Below are positions 47,068 through 56,011 of a DNA stretch of 64,000 bases, piece after piece (the first letter of the stretch is position 1; each line of letters begins with the position of its first letter). The DNA is from Lactobacillus johnsonii. Lineage in GTDB: Bacteria; Bacillota; Bacilli; Lactobacillales; Lactobacillaceae. A program made the translations under genes and the position numbers. Below the pieces are notes generated by a model. The model worked only from the letters and a program-made list of their open reading frames with translations. It searched no databases and was not told where the DNA came from. Where the stretch lies: contig NZ_CP059055.1 of assembly GCF_014058685.1 (NCBI RefSeq), positions 372,001 to 436,000 of the forward strand. Reading direction: 5' to 3'.

Positions 47068-47619
47068 ATGAAAAAACGTGGTTTTGAAATAGTATCTAAA
47101 TACCGTAATGCAGGCCTCCACCTGCCTCAACGCCAAACAATTGCGAGTGCGGGCTATGACTTTGAATGTGCACAAGATATAGTTTTGCCATCAATTTGGT
47201 GTATGAACTTTGTTCGAATTTTTAGACTAATTAGAAATGGTCATGAATTAAATGAACACGATCTACAATTAGCTGAAAAAGTATTAAAGCCATTTTTAGT
47301 ACCAACTGGAATTAAGGCGTACATGCCAGAGGATGAAGTCCTAATTTTAGCTAATCGCTCTTCTAATACTTATAAGCGAAACGTTACTTTGCCAAATGGG
47401 ATCGGCGTAATTGACAGTGACTACTATAATAATGAAAAAAACGAAGGTGAAATTTACTTTCAATTAATTAATTACGGCGTTCGTCCGCTAAAGATCAAAA
47501 AGGGTGAACGAATTGGACAAGGAATTTTTATGCCTTACTTAAAAGCAGATAATGATGATCCAGTTCAAAGACAGCGTCTTGGAGGATTTGGTTCGTCTGG
47601 AACAAGGAATGATGACTAA
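47068..47619 (+). CDS. dut: dUTP diphosphatase
   Basis: A 183-residue trimeric-type dUTPase that hydrolyses dUTP to dUMP and pyrophosphate. Conserved motifs: SAGYDFE (1), ANRSSNTYKRN (2), NGIGVIDSDYYNN (3), KKGERIGQGIF (4) and RLGGFGSSG (5). It is some 35 residues longer than the usual 145 because of a Leu/Arg-rich insertion at about residues 40-75 between motifs 1 and 2. Its stop overlaps the radA start (TAATG), so the two are translationally coupled. Confidence 0.93.
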   Translation: MKKRGFEIVSKYRNAGLHLPQRQTIASAGYDFECAQDIVLPSIWCMNFVRIFRLIRNGHELNEHDLQLAEKVLKPFLVPTGIKAYMPEDEVLILANRSSNTYKRNVTLPNGIGVIDSDYYNNEKNEGEIYFQLINYGVRPLKIKKGERIGQGIFMPYLKADNDDPVQRQRLGGFGSSGTRNDD

Positions 47620-48998
47620 TGGCAAAAGTTAAAACTCGTTATAAGTGTCGTAATTGTGGATATATTTCTGCTTCCTATCTTGGAAGATGTCCCAATTGTG
47701 GTGCTTGGAATCAATTTGAAGAAGAGACACAGGAAATTAAAAAAGTATCAACTAAGGCAACTGCAAGTCGGTTGATGACTAAAATTGGAAATAATGATCC
47801 AGTAAAGTTAACTGAAGTAAAAGCTGAGAAAGAAAAAAGAATTGTGACTCCTTTTGAAGAATTAAATCGAGTTTTAGGAGGAGGGATTGTTCCAGGATCT
47901 TTAGTTTTAATTGGAGGAGATCCAGGAATTGGAAAATCAACCTTAATGCTTCAAATTACTGGTGCTTTAGCTAAAGAACATAGCGTCTTATATGTTTCAG
48001 GAGAAGAGTCCGCAAGTCAAATAAAGATGCGGGCAGATCGATTAGGAGTAAGCAATAGCGGAATTTTGCTTTATCCAGAAACAAATATGCAGAATATTCG
48101 TGACCAGATTGATGAAATTAAGCCAGATTTTTTGGTAATTGATTCTATTCAAACAATGAATGAACCTTCACTTGATTCAATGGTTGGATCTGCTTCTCAA
48201 GTACGTGAAGTAACAAGTGAACTAATGAAAATTGCTAAAAATGAACAAATAACTACTTTTGTTATTGGCCATGTAACTAAAGAAGGAGCAATTGCTGGTC
48301 CTAAGATTATGGAACATATGGTTGATACCGTCCTTTACTTTGAAGGGGATGGACACCACTCATATCGAATTTTAAGATCAGTCAAGAATCGTTTTGGCGC
48401 AGCTAATGAAATTGGAATGTTTGAGATGAAAAATGAAGGGTTAGCAGAAGTAAGTAACCCTTCGGCTATTTTCTTAGACGAACGCTTACCTAATTCGACT
48501 GGTTCCTCAGTTGTTGTTTCACTTGAAGGAACGCGGCCTCTTCTTGCGGATATTCAAGCTTTAGTAACTCCAACTGCATTTGGATATGCGAAAAGAACAA
48601 CTTCAGGATTAGATTTTAATCGAGTAGCACTTTTATTGGCAGTTTTAGAAAAAAGAGGCAACTTAATGCTTCAAAATCAGGATGCTTTTCTAACTGCAAC
48701 TGGTGGGATTAAATTAAATGAACCAGCGATTGATCTTGCAATTTGCATGGCGGTTGCTTCAAGTTATAAAAATAAAGAAATTTCTTCTACTGATTGCTTT
48801 GTAGGTGAAGTTGGATTAACTGGAGAAATTAGAAGAGTTAATCAAATTGAAGCTAGAGTCAGAGAGGCCGCAAAAGTAGGCTTTAAGAGGATTTTTATTC
48901 CTAAAAATAACTTAAGCCAGGAACTTAAAAATAACTCTGAGATCGAAGTAATTGGAGTAGCAAGTTTACCACAAGCTTTAAAACTTGTTTTTAACTAG
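47619..48998 (+). CDS. radA: DNA repair protein RadA
   Basis: A 459-residue RecA-like DnaB-type branch-migration ATPase. It has an N-terminal C4 zinc finger (CRNCGY, CPNCGAW, residues 10-31), Walker A GGDPGIGKST near 103, the KNRFGAANEIGMFEM motif near 259 and a Lon-protease-like C-terminal domain. It processes recombination intermediates. The start overlaps the dut stop by one base. Confidence 0.96.
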   Translation: MAKVKTRYKCRNCGYISASYLGRCPNCGAWNQFEEETQEIKKVSTKATASRLMTKIGNNDPVKLTEVKAEKEKRIVTPFEELNRVLGGGIVPGSLVLIGGDPGIGKSTLMLQITGALAKEHSVLYVSGEESASQIKMRADRLGVSNSGILLYPETNMQNIRDQIDEIKPDFLVIDSIQTMNEPSLDSMVGSASQVREVTSELMKIAKNEQITTFVIGHVTKEGAIAGPKIMEHMVDTVLYFEGDGHHSYRILRSVKNRFGAANEIGMFEMKNEGLAEVSNPSAIFLDERLPNSTGSSVVVSLEGTRPLLADIQALVTPTAFGYAKRTTSGLDFNRVALLLAVLEKRGNLMLQNQDAFLTATGGIKLNEPAIDLAICMAVASSYKNKEISSTDCFVGEVGLTGEIRRVNQIEARVREAAKVGFKRIFIPKNNLSQELKNNSEIEVIGVASLPQALKLVFN

Positions 48999-49079
48999 CA
49001 GAGAGATTGAACTTTTGCTCGTTAAAAGTTACACTTAAATGGATGAATTTTAATAAATTTTGAAAGAGGCGCTTTAATT

Positions 49080-50579
49080 TTGGCAAAACAAAAAATCCGC
49101 GTTCGTTACGCACCAAGTCCAACAGGTCACTTGCATATTGGTAACGCACGTACTGCATTATTTAACTATCTATTTGCACGTCACAACAAAGGGACAATGG
49201 TCTTAAGAATTGAAGATACGGACCAAAAACGTAACGTTGAAGGTGGTTCTAAGTCCCAAATGGAAAACTTGCACTGGTTAGGTATTGACTGGGATGAAGG
49301 TCCTGACAAGGGTGGCGACTTTGGCCCTTACCGCCAATCAGAGCGTAAAGACATTTACAATAAATATATTCAACAATTAATTGATGAAGGTAAAGCTTAC
49401 TATTCATACACAACTGAGGAAGAACTTGAAGCACAACGTGAAGAACAACGTGCAATGGGAATTGCTCCTCACTACACTTATGAATATGAAGGCATGACTG
49501 CTGATGAAATTAAAGAAGCTCAAGCAGCTGCAGAAGCAAAGGGCTTAAAGCCAGTTGTTCGTATCCACATTCCTGAAAATAGAACTTATGCTTGGGAAGA
49601 TATGGTTAAAGGTAAGGTATCATTTGAATCAGATACTATCGGTGGTGACTTCGTTATTCAAAAACGTGATGGTATGCCAACCTACAACTTTGCCGTTGTA
49701 ATTGATGACCACCTAATGGAAATTACTCACGTTCTTAGAGGAGACGACCACGTAGCTAACACTCCTAAGCAATTAGTTGTTTATGAAGCACTTGGCTGGG
49801 AGCCACCTAAGTTTGGTCACATGACTTTGATCATCAACTCTGAAACTGGTAAAAAACTTTCTAAGCGTGATGAATCAGTTCTTCAATTTATTGAACAATA
49901 CCGTGACCTTGGTTACTTACCAGACGCAATGTTCAACTTTATTACTTTACTTGGTTGGTCTCCTGTTGGTGAAAGTGAAATTTTCTCACAAAGAGAATTG
50001 ATTAAGTCATTTGATCCTAAGCGTTTGTCTAAGTCACCAGCTGCCTTTGACCAAAAGAAGCTTGAATGGATTAACAACCAATACGTTAAGAAGGCAGACC
50101 GTGATCTTTTATTAGATCTTGCTTTAAATAACTTACAAGAAGCAGGTTTAGTTGATAAAGAAATTTCACCAGAAAAGATGGAATGGGTTCGTCAATTAGT
50201 AAATATTTACGCTGTACAAATGTCTTATACTAAGCAAATTGTAGATATTGCTAAGATCTTCTTTGAAGAAGCTCCAGAATTATCTGAAGCAGAAATTGAA
50301 GAAATCAAGAAAGACGATGCTCGTCCTGTAATTGAAGAATTCAAGAAGCAATTAAATGCTGTTCCTCGCTTTACTGCTGTACAAGCTATGAACGCAATTC
50401 AAGCTACTCGTCGTGAAACTGGCGTAAAGGGTAGAAAATTATTTATGCCAATTAGAATTGCTGCTACTCGTTCAATGGTTGGCCCTGGTATTGGTGAAGC
50501 TATTGAGTTAATGGGTAAAGAAAAAGTTAACAAGCACATTGACTTAACTTTAAAGCAATTAAGTGATTTAGGTCTTTAA
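49080..50579 (+). CDS. gltX: glutamyl-tRNA synthetase
   Basis: A 499-residue class-I synthetase. HIGH motif [13 protein letters not shown] near residue 13; KMSKS counterpart KKLSKRDES near 257. It charges tRNA-Glu and, in most Gram-positive bacteria, also tRNA-Gln, followed by amidation. The start is TTG, about ten bases after AAAGAGG. Codon use is strongly biased toward optimal codons, as expected of a highly expressed gene. Ends at a terminator. Confidence 0.96.
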   Translation: MAKQKIRVRYAPSPTGHLHIGNARTALFNYLFARHNKGTMVLRIEDTDQKRNVEGGSKSQMENLHWLGIDWDEGPDKGGDFGPYRQSERKDIYNKYIQQLIDEGKAYYSYTTEEELEAQREEQRAMGIAPHYTYEYEGMTADEIKEAQAAAEAKGLKPVVRIHIPENRTYAWEDMVKGKVSFESDTIGGDFVIQKRDGMPTYNFAVVIDDHLMEITHVLRGDDHVANTPKQLVVYEALGWEPPKFGHMTLIINSETGKKLSKRDESVLQFIEQYRDLGYLPDAMFNFITLLGWSPVGESEIFSQRELIKSFDPKRLSKSPAAFDQKKLEWINNQYVKKADRDLLLDLALNNLQEAGLVDKEISPEKMEWVRQLVNIYAVQMSYTKQIVDIAKIFFEEAPELSEAEIEEIKKDDARPVIEEFKKQLNAVPRFTAVQAMNAIQATRRETGVKGRKLFMPIRIAATRSMVGPGIGEAIELMGKEKVNKHIDLTLKQLSDLGL

Positions 50580-50594
50580 TTATTTAATACAGTT

Positions 50595-50622
50595 AAAGCT
50601 ACGTGAAAGCGTAGCTTTTTTT
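50595..50622 (+). terminator. terminator of gltX
   Basis: AAAGCTACG pairs perfectly with CGTAGCTTT around six bases, followed by a T-run. Confidence 0.9.
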
Positions 50623-50668
50623 GTTAGAATAGTTATGAAAGAATGTCTTAAATGAAAGAGGGATGATC

Positions 50669-52081
50669 ATGAAGGTCTTTAACACTTTAACTCGAAAAAA
50701 AGAAGAGTTTAAGCCATTAGTAGCTGGAAAAGTAAGGATGTATGTTTGTGGACCAACTGTTTATAATTATATTCATATTGGAAATGCCCGCAGTGTGATC
50801 GCATTTGATACAATTCGTCGATATTTTGAGTATCGAGGCTATGATGTAAATTATGTTTCTAACTTCACTGATGTTGACGATAAGATGATTAATGAGGCCC
50901 GTAAAGAACATACAACTGTCGAGAAACTTGCTGAGCGCTATATTAAGGCTTTTATGGAAGATACCGAAGCATTAAATATTGAGCCTGCTACTCTTCATCC
51001 ACGTGCAACTCATGAAATCAAAGAAATTATCGACTTTGTTCAAGATTTAATTGATAAGGGCTTTGCATATGAAGTTGATGGGGATGTATATTACCGTGCT
51101 AAAAAATTCCCTAACTATGGTCAACTAAGCGATCAAAATATTGCTGAACTTGAAGAAGGTGCCTCTGAGCATATTAATGAGGAAGAACAGAGCAAGAAAG
51201 AAGATCCAATTGACTTTGCCTTATGGAAGGCTCAAAAAGCAGAGGATGAAATTGTTTGGGATTCTCCATGGGGAATGGGTCGTCCAGGCTGGCATATTGA
51301 ATGTTCGGTCATGTCAACTAAATATTTAGGCGATACCATTGATATTCATGGTGGTGGACAAGATTTGGAATTTCCACACCATGAAAATGAAATTGCTCAA
51401 AGTGAAGCTAAGACCGGTAAAAAATTTGTTAATTACTGGATGCACAATGGCTTTGTGACAGTAGGTAAGAAACAAGAAAAAATGTCAAAATCACTCCATA
51501 ACTTTGTGACTGTGCATGATATTCTAAAGCAAATTGATCCACAAGTTTTACGTTTTTACATGTCTAGTGTTCAATACCGCCGTCCAATTAACTATTCAGA
51601 AGATGGCTTGAAGCAAGCTGAAACTGTTCTTAAACGCTACCAAAATACTTTGCGTAATCTTGATGCTAGACTAAATGATGAAAATGAAACGCTTGAAGAT
51701 AGTGGCTTAAGGGATGATTTAACGCAAGCAAAAGCTGAATTTATTGAGGCTATGGATGATGATTTTAATGTTCAAAATGCTTTGAGTATTATGTACGATT
51801 TAGCTACAACTTTAAATAATCACTTGCAAAAAGATCAAGTTGATAAGCCAGCTTTAAAACGTGCTAAAAAATTATTAATTGCTTGGCTCGAAATTTTTGG
51901 AGTTAGCTTTAAGGAAGAGCAAGCTGAAAATGATACTGAAATTGAAAAGTTAATTGCTCAACGCGATGAAGCACGTAAAAATAAGGATTGGGCTGAAAGT
52001 GATCGCTTAAGAGATGAGTTACAGGCTAAAGGCATTGTAATTGAAGATACTCCACAAGGAACGAGGTGGCACCGTGCTTAA
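50669..52081 (+). CDS. cysS: cysteinyl-tRNA synthetase
   Basis: A 470-residue class-I synthetase. [16 protein letters not shown] holds the first zinc-ligand Cys and the HIGH motif; GWHIECS and FPHHENE carry the other metal ligands; EKMSKSLHN is the KMSKS loop. It charges tRNA-Cys. There are ATGs at 50663 and 50669; I use the second because AGAGGG is then seven bases away. It overlaps mrnC by eight bases. Confidence 0.95.
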   Translation: MKVFNTLTRKKEEFKPLVAGKVRMYVCGPTVYNYIHIGNARSVIAFDTIRRYFEYRGYDVNYVSNFTDVDDKMINEARKEHTTVEKLAERYIKAFMEDTEALNIEPATLHPRATHEIKEIIDFVQDLIDKGFAYEVDGDVYYRAKKFPNYGQLSDQNIAELEEGASEHINEEEQSKKEDPIDFALWKAQKAEDEIVWDSPWGMGRPGWHIECSVMSTKYLGDTIDIHGGGQDLEFPHHENEIAQSEAKTGKKFVNYWMHNGFVTVGKKQEKMSKSLHNFVTVHDILKQIDPQVLRFYMSSVQYRRPINYSEDGLKQAETVLKRYQNTLRNLDARLNDENETLEDSGLRDDLTQAKAEFIEAMDDDFNVQNALSIMYDLATTLNNHLQKDQVDKPALKRAKKLLIAWLEIFGVSFKEEQAENDTEIEKLIAQRDEARKNKDWAESDRLRDELQAKGIVIEDTPQGTRWHRA

Positions 52082-52517
52082 GCCAAAGATTTTAACAGAA
52101 AAAAATACTAATCCAGATGGGTTAGGTCCTCTTACTTTAGCTTATTTAGGGGATGGAGTATATGAGGTTTATATCAGACGTCACTTGGTTAAGGGCGGAA
52201 TTGTAAAACCACAAATGCTTCAACGATATGCAACACATTACGTTTCCGCAAAGGCTCAAGCAGCATTAATTACTAAAATGCAAGACTTAGAAATGCTAGA
52301 TGAAGATGAATTAGCCGCCTTCAAGAGAGGAAGAAATGCTAAAAGTCATACGCATGCAAAAAATACTTCAATTAACACTTATAAGCTCTCAACTGGATTT
52401 GAAGCGATGTTTGGATACTTAGATTTATTAGGTAAAAAAGAACGTGTTGATGAACTTGCAAAATGGTGCATTGACCAAGTAGAACAAGGAGGACTAGATA
52501 ATTATGAGTTCAAATAA
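52074..52517 (+). CDS. mrnC: Mini-ribonuclease 3
   Basis: A 147-residue RNase III-like catalytic domain without the double-stranded RNA-binding domain. The active-site region is [15 protein letters not shown] near residue 24. In Bacillus it matures the 23S rRNA ends. The frame reaches upstream, but GTG 52074 follows GAGGTGG and starts inside the last codons of cysS, the usual coupled arrangement. It overlaps rlmB by 14 bases. Confidence 0.92.
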   Translation: MLKPKILTEKNTNPDGLGPLTLAYLGDGVYEVYIRRHLVKGGIVKPQMLQRYATHYVSAKAQAALITKMQDLEMLDEDELAAFKRGRNAKSHTHAKNTSINTYKLSTGFEAMFGYLDLLGKKERVDELAKWCIDQVEQGGLDNYEFK

Positions 52518-53259
52518 TGATGAATTTGTATATGGACGTCATGCGGGCATCGATTTTTTAAAAACGCAGGATGCTAACTTAATTAATAAAGTATTTTTGC
52601 AAAATGGTGTTCAGGAAGAATTTGCTAATCAAGTTTATCAATTAGCACGTAAAAAAAATCTAGTTGTTCAAAATGCTCCTAAAAATAAGTTGGATCAAAT
52701 GGTCAACCATGAAAATCACCAAGGCTTGGTCTTAACTGTAGCCCCATTTGAATATGCTGACTTAGATGAACTTTTAGACAAGTTTGACCAAGAAGGAAAA
52801 GATCCATTTATCTTAATGCTTGATTCAATTGAAGATCCGCATAACCTAGGTTCGATCTTAAGAACTTGTGATGCGACAGGCGTGGATGCAGTAATTATTC
52901 CAAAAAGAAGAGCAAGTGGGTTAACTTCTGTTGTTGCCAAAACTTCAACCGGTGCAATTGATTATGTGCCAGTAGCTCGAGTTAATAACTTAGTTCAAAC
53001 TACTAAGATGCTAAAAAAGCGTGGTTACTGGATTTTTGGTACTGCCATGGAAGGTGAAGATTATCGTAAGTGGAATGCCAAAGGAAAGACAGTGCTTGTG
53101 ATTGGTAATGAGGGTAAGGGAATTTCTCCGTTATTGTTAAAGCAAATGGATCAAACTTTAACCATTCCAATGGTTGGCCATGTTCAATCATTAAATGCTA
53201 GTGTTGCAACTGGTGTTTTGCTTTATGGAATGTTCAATAGTCGTCATCCTGAAAAATAA
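52504..53259 (+). CDS. rlmB: 23S rRNA 2'-O-ribose methyltransferase, TrmH/RlmB family
   Basis: A 251-residue SPOUT enzyme with an N-terminal substrate-binding domain and the knotted C-terminal domain. SAM-binding and dimer motifs: DSIEDPHNLGSILRTCDATG near 108, VIGNEGKGIS near 199 and SLNASVATGVLLY near 229. It likely methylates G2251 (E. coli numbering) of 23S rRNA. Last gene of the cysS-mrnC-rlmB operon, followed by a terminator. Confidence 0.92.
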   Translation: MSSNNDEFVYGRHAGIDFLKTQDANLINKVFLQNGVQEEFANQVYQLARKKNLVVQNAPKNKLDQMVNHENHQGLVLTVAPFEYADLDELLDKFDQEGKDPFILMLDSIEDPHNLGSILRTCDATGVDAVIIPKRRASGLTSVVAKTSTGAIDYVPVARVNNLVQTTKMLKKRGYWIFGTAMEGEDYRKWNAKGKTVLVIGNEGKGISPLLLKQMDQTLTIPMVGHVQSLNASVATGVLLYGMFNSRHPEK

Positions 53260-53270
53260 TTAAAGATTAG

Positions 53271-53316
53271 AAAAAATTGTCATTTAGTTTTATAAGAAGC
53301 TAAGTGACAATTTTTT
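53271..53316 (+). terminator. terminator of the cysS-mrnC-rlmB operon
   Basis: AAAAAATTGTCATTTAG pairs with CTAAGTGACAATTTTTT with one G-T pair. Confidence 0.9.
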
Positions 53317-53472
53317 ATTGCTTATAGTTATAAAAACAAACACACAATAAATTCTTGATCATTAACAAAGTACAATTGCTCTATACCTGTGTTTAATAAA
53401 CATTCGTTCCCTTAGAAGGAGATTTTTTCTTTTTTATTCTTATTATCAAATAAAAAAGGAGGAATTTCCGGG

Positions 53473-54030
53473 ATGGAAAGACTGAATGAAGTTTATTTGA
53501 TTCGACGTGTAAAAGAAGAGCAAGATATGGATGCTTTGCATGAACTAGTAGAGCGGTATCGGCCTTTAATCAATGGAGCGAAGTTAAATTTTTTCATTCG
53601 TAATTTTGATCATGATGACTGGGAACAAGAAGCATTAATCATGTGCTATCAAAGTTGCTGTACCTACGATGAGAAACGAGCAAATAGTTTTGGGGCGTAT
53701 TATCGGACAAAATTTTATAATCATCTCCGATCGCTCTTAAGGTATGAATTAGCACAGAAGAGAACATCGTTTACTAAAGCTATTTCCTATGACAATGTGG
53801 TGCATAAAAATCTGATTAAAGAAGAAGTTGAAGAAATGCACATTACGCCTAGAAAGGAAATGTACCAGAAATTTATTAATAAGTTGTCAGAAAAAGAGGT
53901 AATTGCGCTCAAAATTTTTCTGGGAGAGTTAACGATTGAAGAAGCGAGTAAGGAGACAAACTATAGTCGTTATCAATTACTTCAAGCGAAAGCTCGGTGT
54001 AAGGCAAAAATGCGGAAAGAATTGTTTTAA
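53473..54030 (+). CDS. sigma-70 family factor, SigH/ComX-like
   Basis: A 185-residue small sigma factor. Region 2 is recognisable around FDHDDWEQEALIMCYQSCCTYD (polymerase binding and -10 recognition, residues 35-58), and region 4 in the C-terminal helices (ALKIFLGELTIEEASKETNYS). The gene place, after rlmB and before rpmG-secE-nusG, is that of sigH in Firmicutes; in lactobacilli such proteins are also called ComX and may control competence genes. AAAAGGAGG precedes the ATG by ten bases. A 5' A/T hairpin (TTTTTTATT/AATAAAAAA, 53430-53457) sits just before the ribosome-binding site and could affect its access. Confidence 0.8.
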   Translation: MERLNEVYLIRRVKEEQDMDALHELVERYRPLINGAKLNFFIRNFDHDDWEQEALIMCYQSCCTYDEKRANSFGAYYRTKFYNHLRSLLRYELAQKRTSFTKAISYDNVVHKNLIKEEVEEMHITPRKEMYQKFINKLSEKEVIALKIFLGELTIEEASKETNYSRYQLLQAKARCKAKMRKELF

Positions 54031-54097
54031 ATTCGCATAGAACGAATAAAAAGACTATAATAAGACTTGTAGAATTTATTTAGGAGGTAATTTTAAG

Positions 54098-54316
54098 ATG
54101 GCAGATGAAGTTATTAAGACAGAATTGTTAGACCGTCACATGAAGGAAGTTTTTGATTGGAGCGATTCTGACATGCCTGTTAGAGACGCACTATGGGACT
54201 ACTTTATGGAAAAGAATGGTAGAGATACCATGAAGACGGAAAGTGACATGCTTCCGTTCTTGAAAGACTCTGACGATAAGATCGAAGCCTTCGTCAACGA
54301 AAATCTTAAGAAGTAA
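54098..54316 (+). CDS. small acidic conserved protein, unknown function
   Basis: A 72-residue acidic, probably helical, cytosolic protein ([20 protein letters not shown], residues 17-36, is its most distinctive part). AGGAGG lies before the ATG and codon choice is that of a well-expressed gene. It has its own promoter space and a terminator. I do not know a function. Confidence 0.7.
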   Translation: MADEVIKTELLDRHMKEVFDWSDSDMPVRDALWDYFMEKNGRDTMKTESDMLPFLKDSDDKIEAFVNENLKK

Positions 54317-54370
54317 CATCACCTAAAAACAATAATTCTACGCACAGTGGTCACGCATTGTTTGACCACC

Positions 54371-54402
54371 AAAGAACAATCTCTAGGGATTGTTCTTTTT
54401 TT
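54371..54402 (+). terminator. terminator after the 72-residue protein gene
   Basis: AAAGAACAATC pairs with GGATTGTTCTTT, then T. Just before it an additional perfect inverted repeat, GTGGTCA with TGACCAC (54348-54370), may add a second hairpin. Confidence 0.85.
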
Positions 54403-54437
54403 GTGAGAAAATATATTTTAAAAGAAAGGGGCGGCTT

Positions 54438-55946
54438 ATGGACTATATAATTGGGATGGATATCGGAACAACAGCAAGTAAGGGTGTATTGTATCGAGGA
54501 AATGGTAAAAAGATTGAAGAATTATCAATTCCTTACCCTTTAATTCAAGAACAAGTAGATCAGGCTGAAGAAGATCCACAAGTAATATTTAATGCTGCTC
54601 AAAAGATTATTTTTGACTTAAGTAAAAGAGTTGCAGGAAAAATTAAAGCAATTTCTTGGTCGAGTCAAATGCATAGTTTAATCGGCATTGGAAAAGACAA
54701 TCGAGTACTGACTAACAGTATTACTTGGGCAGATAATCGAAGTAGCCAGCTTGTGGCTCAAGCAAAAGAAAATGGTCTTGCGCAAGATATTTATCAACAG
54801 ACAGGGATGCCGCCTCATCCAATGGCTCCTGTGTATAAATTACTGTGGATTAAAGAAGAAAATCCTAAACTTTTTGCACAGGTGCAAAAATGGATTGGAA
54901 TTAAAGAATATATTATTTGGCGTTTAACTGGCACGATAGTGACCGATACAACGATGGCAGCTGGAACTGGCTTGCTTAATCTCCACACTTTAACTTGGGA
55001 TAGGAAATTACTTGATAAAATTGAACTAGATCCAGAAAAATTGCCCAACTTAGCTAAACCAGAATATGTGGTTGGAAAAGTAGAAGCAGAATATGTACAA
55101 AAATTGGGTTTAAATCCTGAAACAAAAATTATTTTAGGAGCTAGTGATGGATATTTATCAACAATTGGTGTTGGTGTTTTAGATAAAAAATACTTTGCCC
55201 TAAATGTTGGTACATCAGGAGCTATAAGAGCCATTGCATCTAAAGCAATAGTTGACTCAAAAAATCGCTTCTTTTGTTATCCAGTCGATAAAAGTCATTA
55301 TCTTCTTGGTGGCCCAGTAAATAATGGGGGAATCGTCTTTGAGTGGGCTAGAAAAACGATTTTTGGGCCCGATCAAACTGCAGAAGATTTTATTAATGTT
55401 GCTGAAACTGTTCCTGCAGGCAGTAATGGCTTAATTTTTCATCCCTACTTAGGGGGAGAACGAGCACCAATTTGGAATGCTCAAGCTCGCGGATCTTTTA
55501 TTGGATTAAGTCGAAACCACACTAAACCGCAAATGGCGCGGAGTGTTTTAGAAGGTATTGTCTTTAATCTTTTAGGTGCAGCTAGAGGCTTACGCGAAAA
55601 AATAGGGGAACCAGAAGCATTAAGAGTCACTGGCGGCTTTGTAAGAAGTGATTTTGTAAGGCAGTTAATTGCTGATATTTTTAATTTACCAGTAGTGGTA
55701 ATTAAAAATGATCAAAGTGGAACTTTAGCAGCCATGTTTCTAGCACAATTAGGCTTGAATGAAGAGGATAGCTTAGACAAAATAGTGAAAGAAATAGATG
55801 ACAGTAAAGTATATTTTCCAAATCAAAAAAATGTGCAGGTCTACCAGGATATAATTCCGATCTATCGAGAAGTAGAACATGATTTAGATCAAAGCTATGA
55901 CAAAATAGCTCAATTTCAGAAAAAATATCCTAAATTATTTGAATAA
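54438..55946 (+). CDS. gntK: FGGY-family carbohydrate kinase, gluconate-kinase-like
   Basis: A 502-residue two-domain sugar kinase. The N-terminal ATPase-fold phosphate loop is GMDIGTTASKGVLY (residues 6-19); the substrate region has WSSQMHSLIG near 75; the C-terminal adenosine motif is RVTGGFVRSDFVRQLIADI near 396. The length and motifs fit gluconokinases of lactic acid bacteria (ATP + gluconate to 6-phosphogluconate); other polyols are possible. I start at ATG 54438, after AAAGGGGCG; the frame upstream runs into the terminator. No gluconate permease is adjacent. Confidence 0.8.
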   Translation: MDYIIGMDIGTTASKGVLYRGNGKKIEELSIPYPLIQEQVDQAEEDPQVIFNAAQKIIFDLSKRVAGKIKAISWSSQMHSLIGIGKDNRVLTNSITWADNRSSQLVAQAKENGLAQDIYQQTGMPPHPMAPVYKLLWIKEENPKLFAQVQKWIGIKEYIIWRLTGTIVTDTTMAAGTGLLNLHTLTWDRKLLDKIELDPEKLPNLAKPEYVVGKVEAEYVQKLGLNPETKIILGASDGYLSTIGVGVLDKKYFALNVGTSGAIRAIASKAIVDSKNRFFCYPVDKSHYLLGGPVNNGGIVFEWARKTIFGPDQTAEDFINVAETVPAGSNGLIFHPYLGGERAPIWNAQARGSFIGLSRNHTKPQMARSVLEGIVFNLLGAARGLREKIGEPEALRVTGGFVRSDFVRQLIADIFNLPVVVIKNDQSGTLAAMFLAQLGLNEEDSLDKIVKEIDDSKVYFPNQKNVQVYQDIIPIYREVEHDLDQSYDKIAQFQKKYPKLFE

Positions 55947-55947
55947 T

Positions 55948-55989
55948 AAAAAGGTAAATTGTATCAAATTAGTACAATTTACCTTTTTT
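55948..55989. terminator. bidirectional terminator
   Basis: AAAAAGGTAAATTGTA pairs with TACAATTTACCTTTTT, between convergent genes. Confidence 0.9.
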
Positions 55990-56011
55990 CTAATATAAAT
56001 ATGAATTTGAC

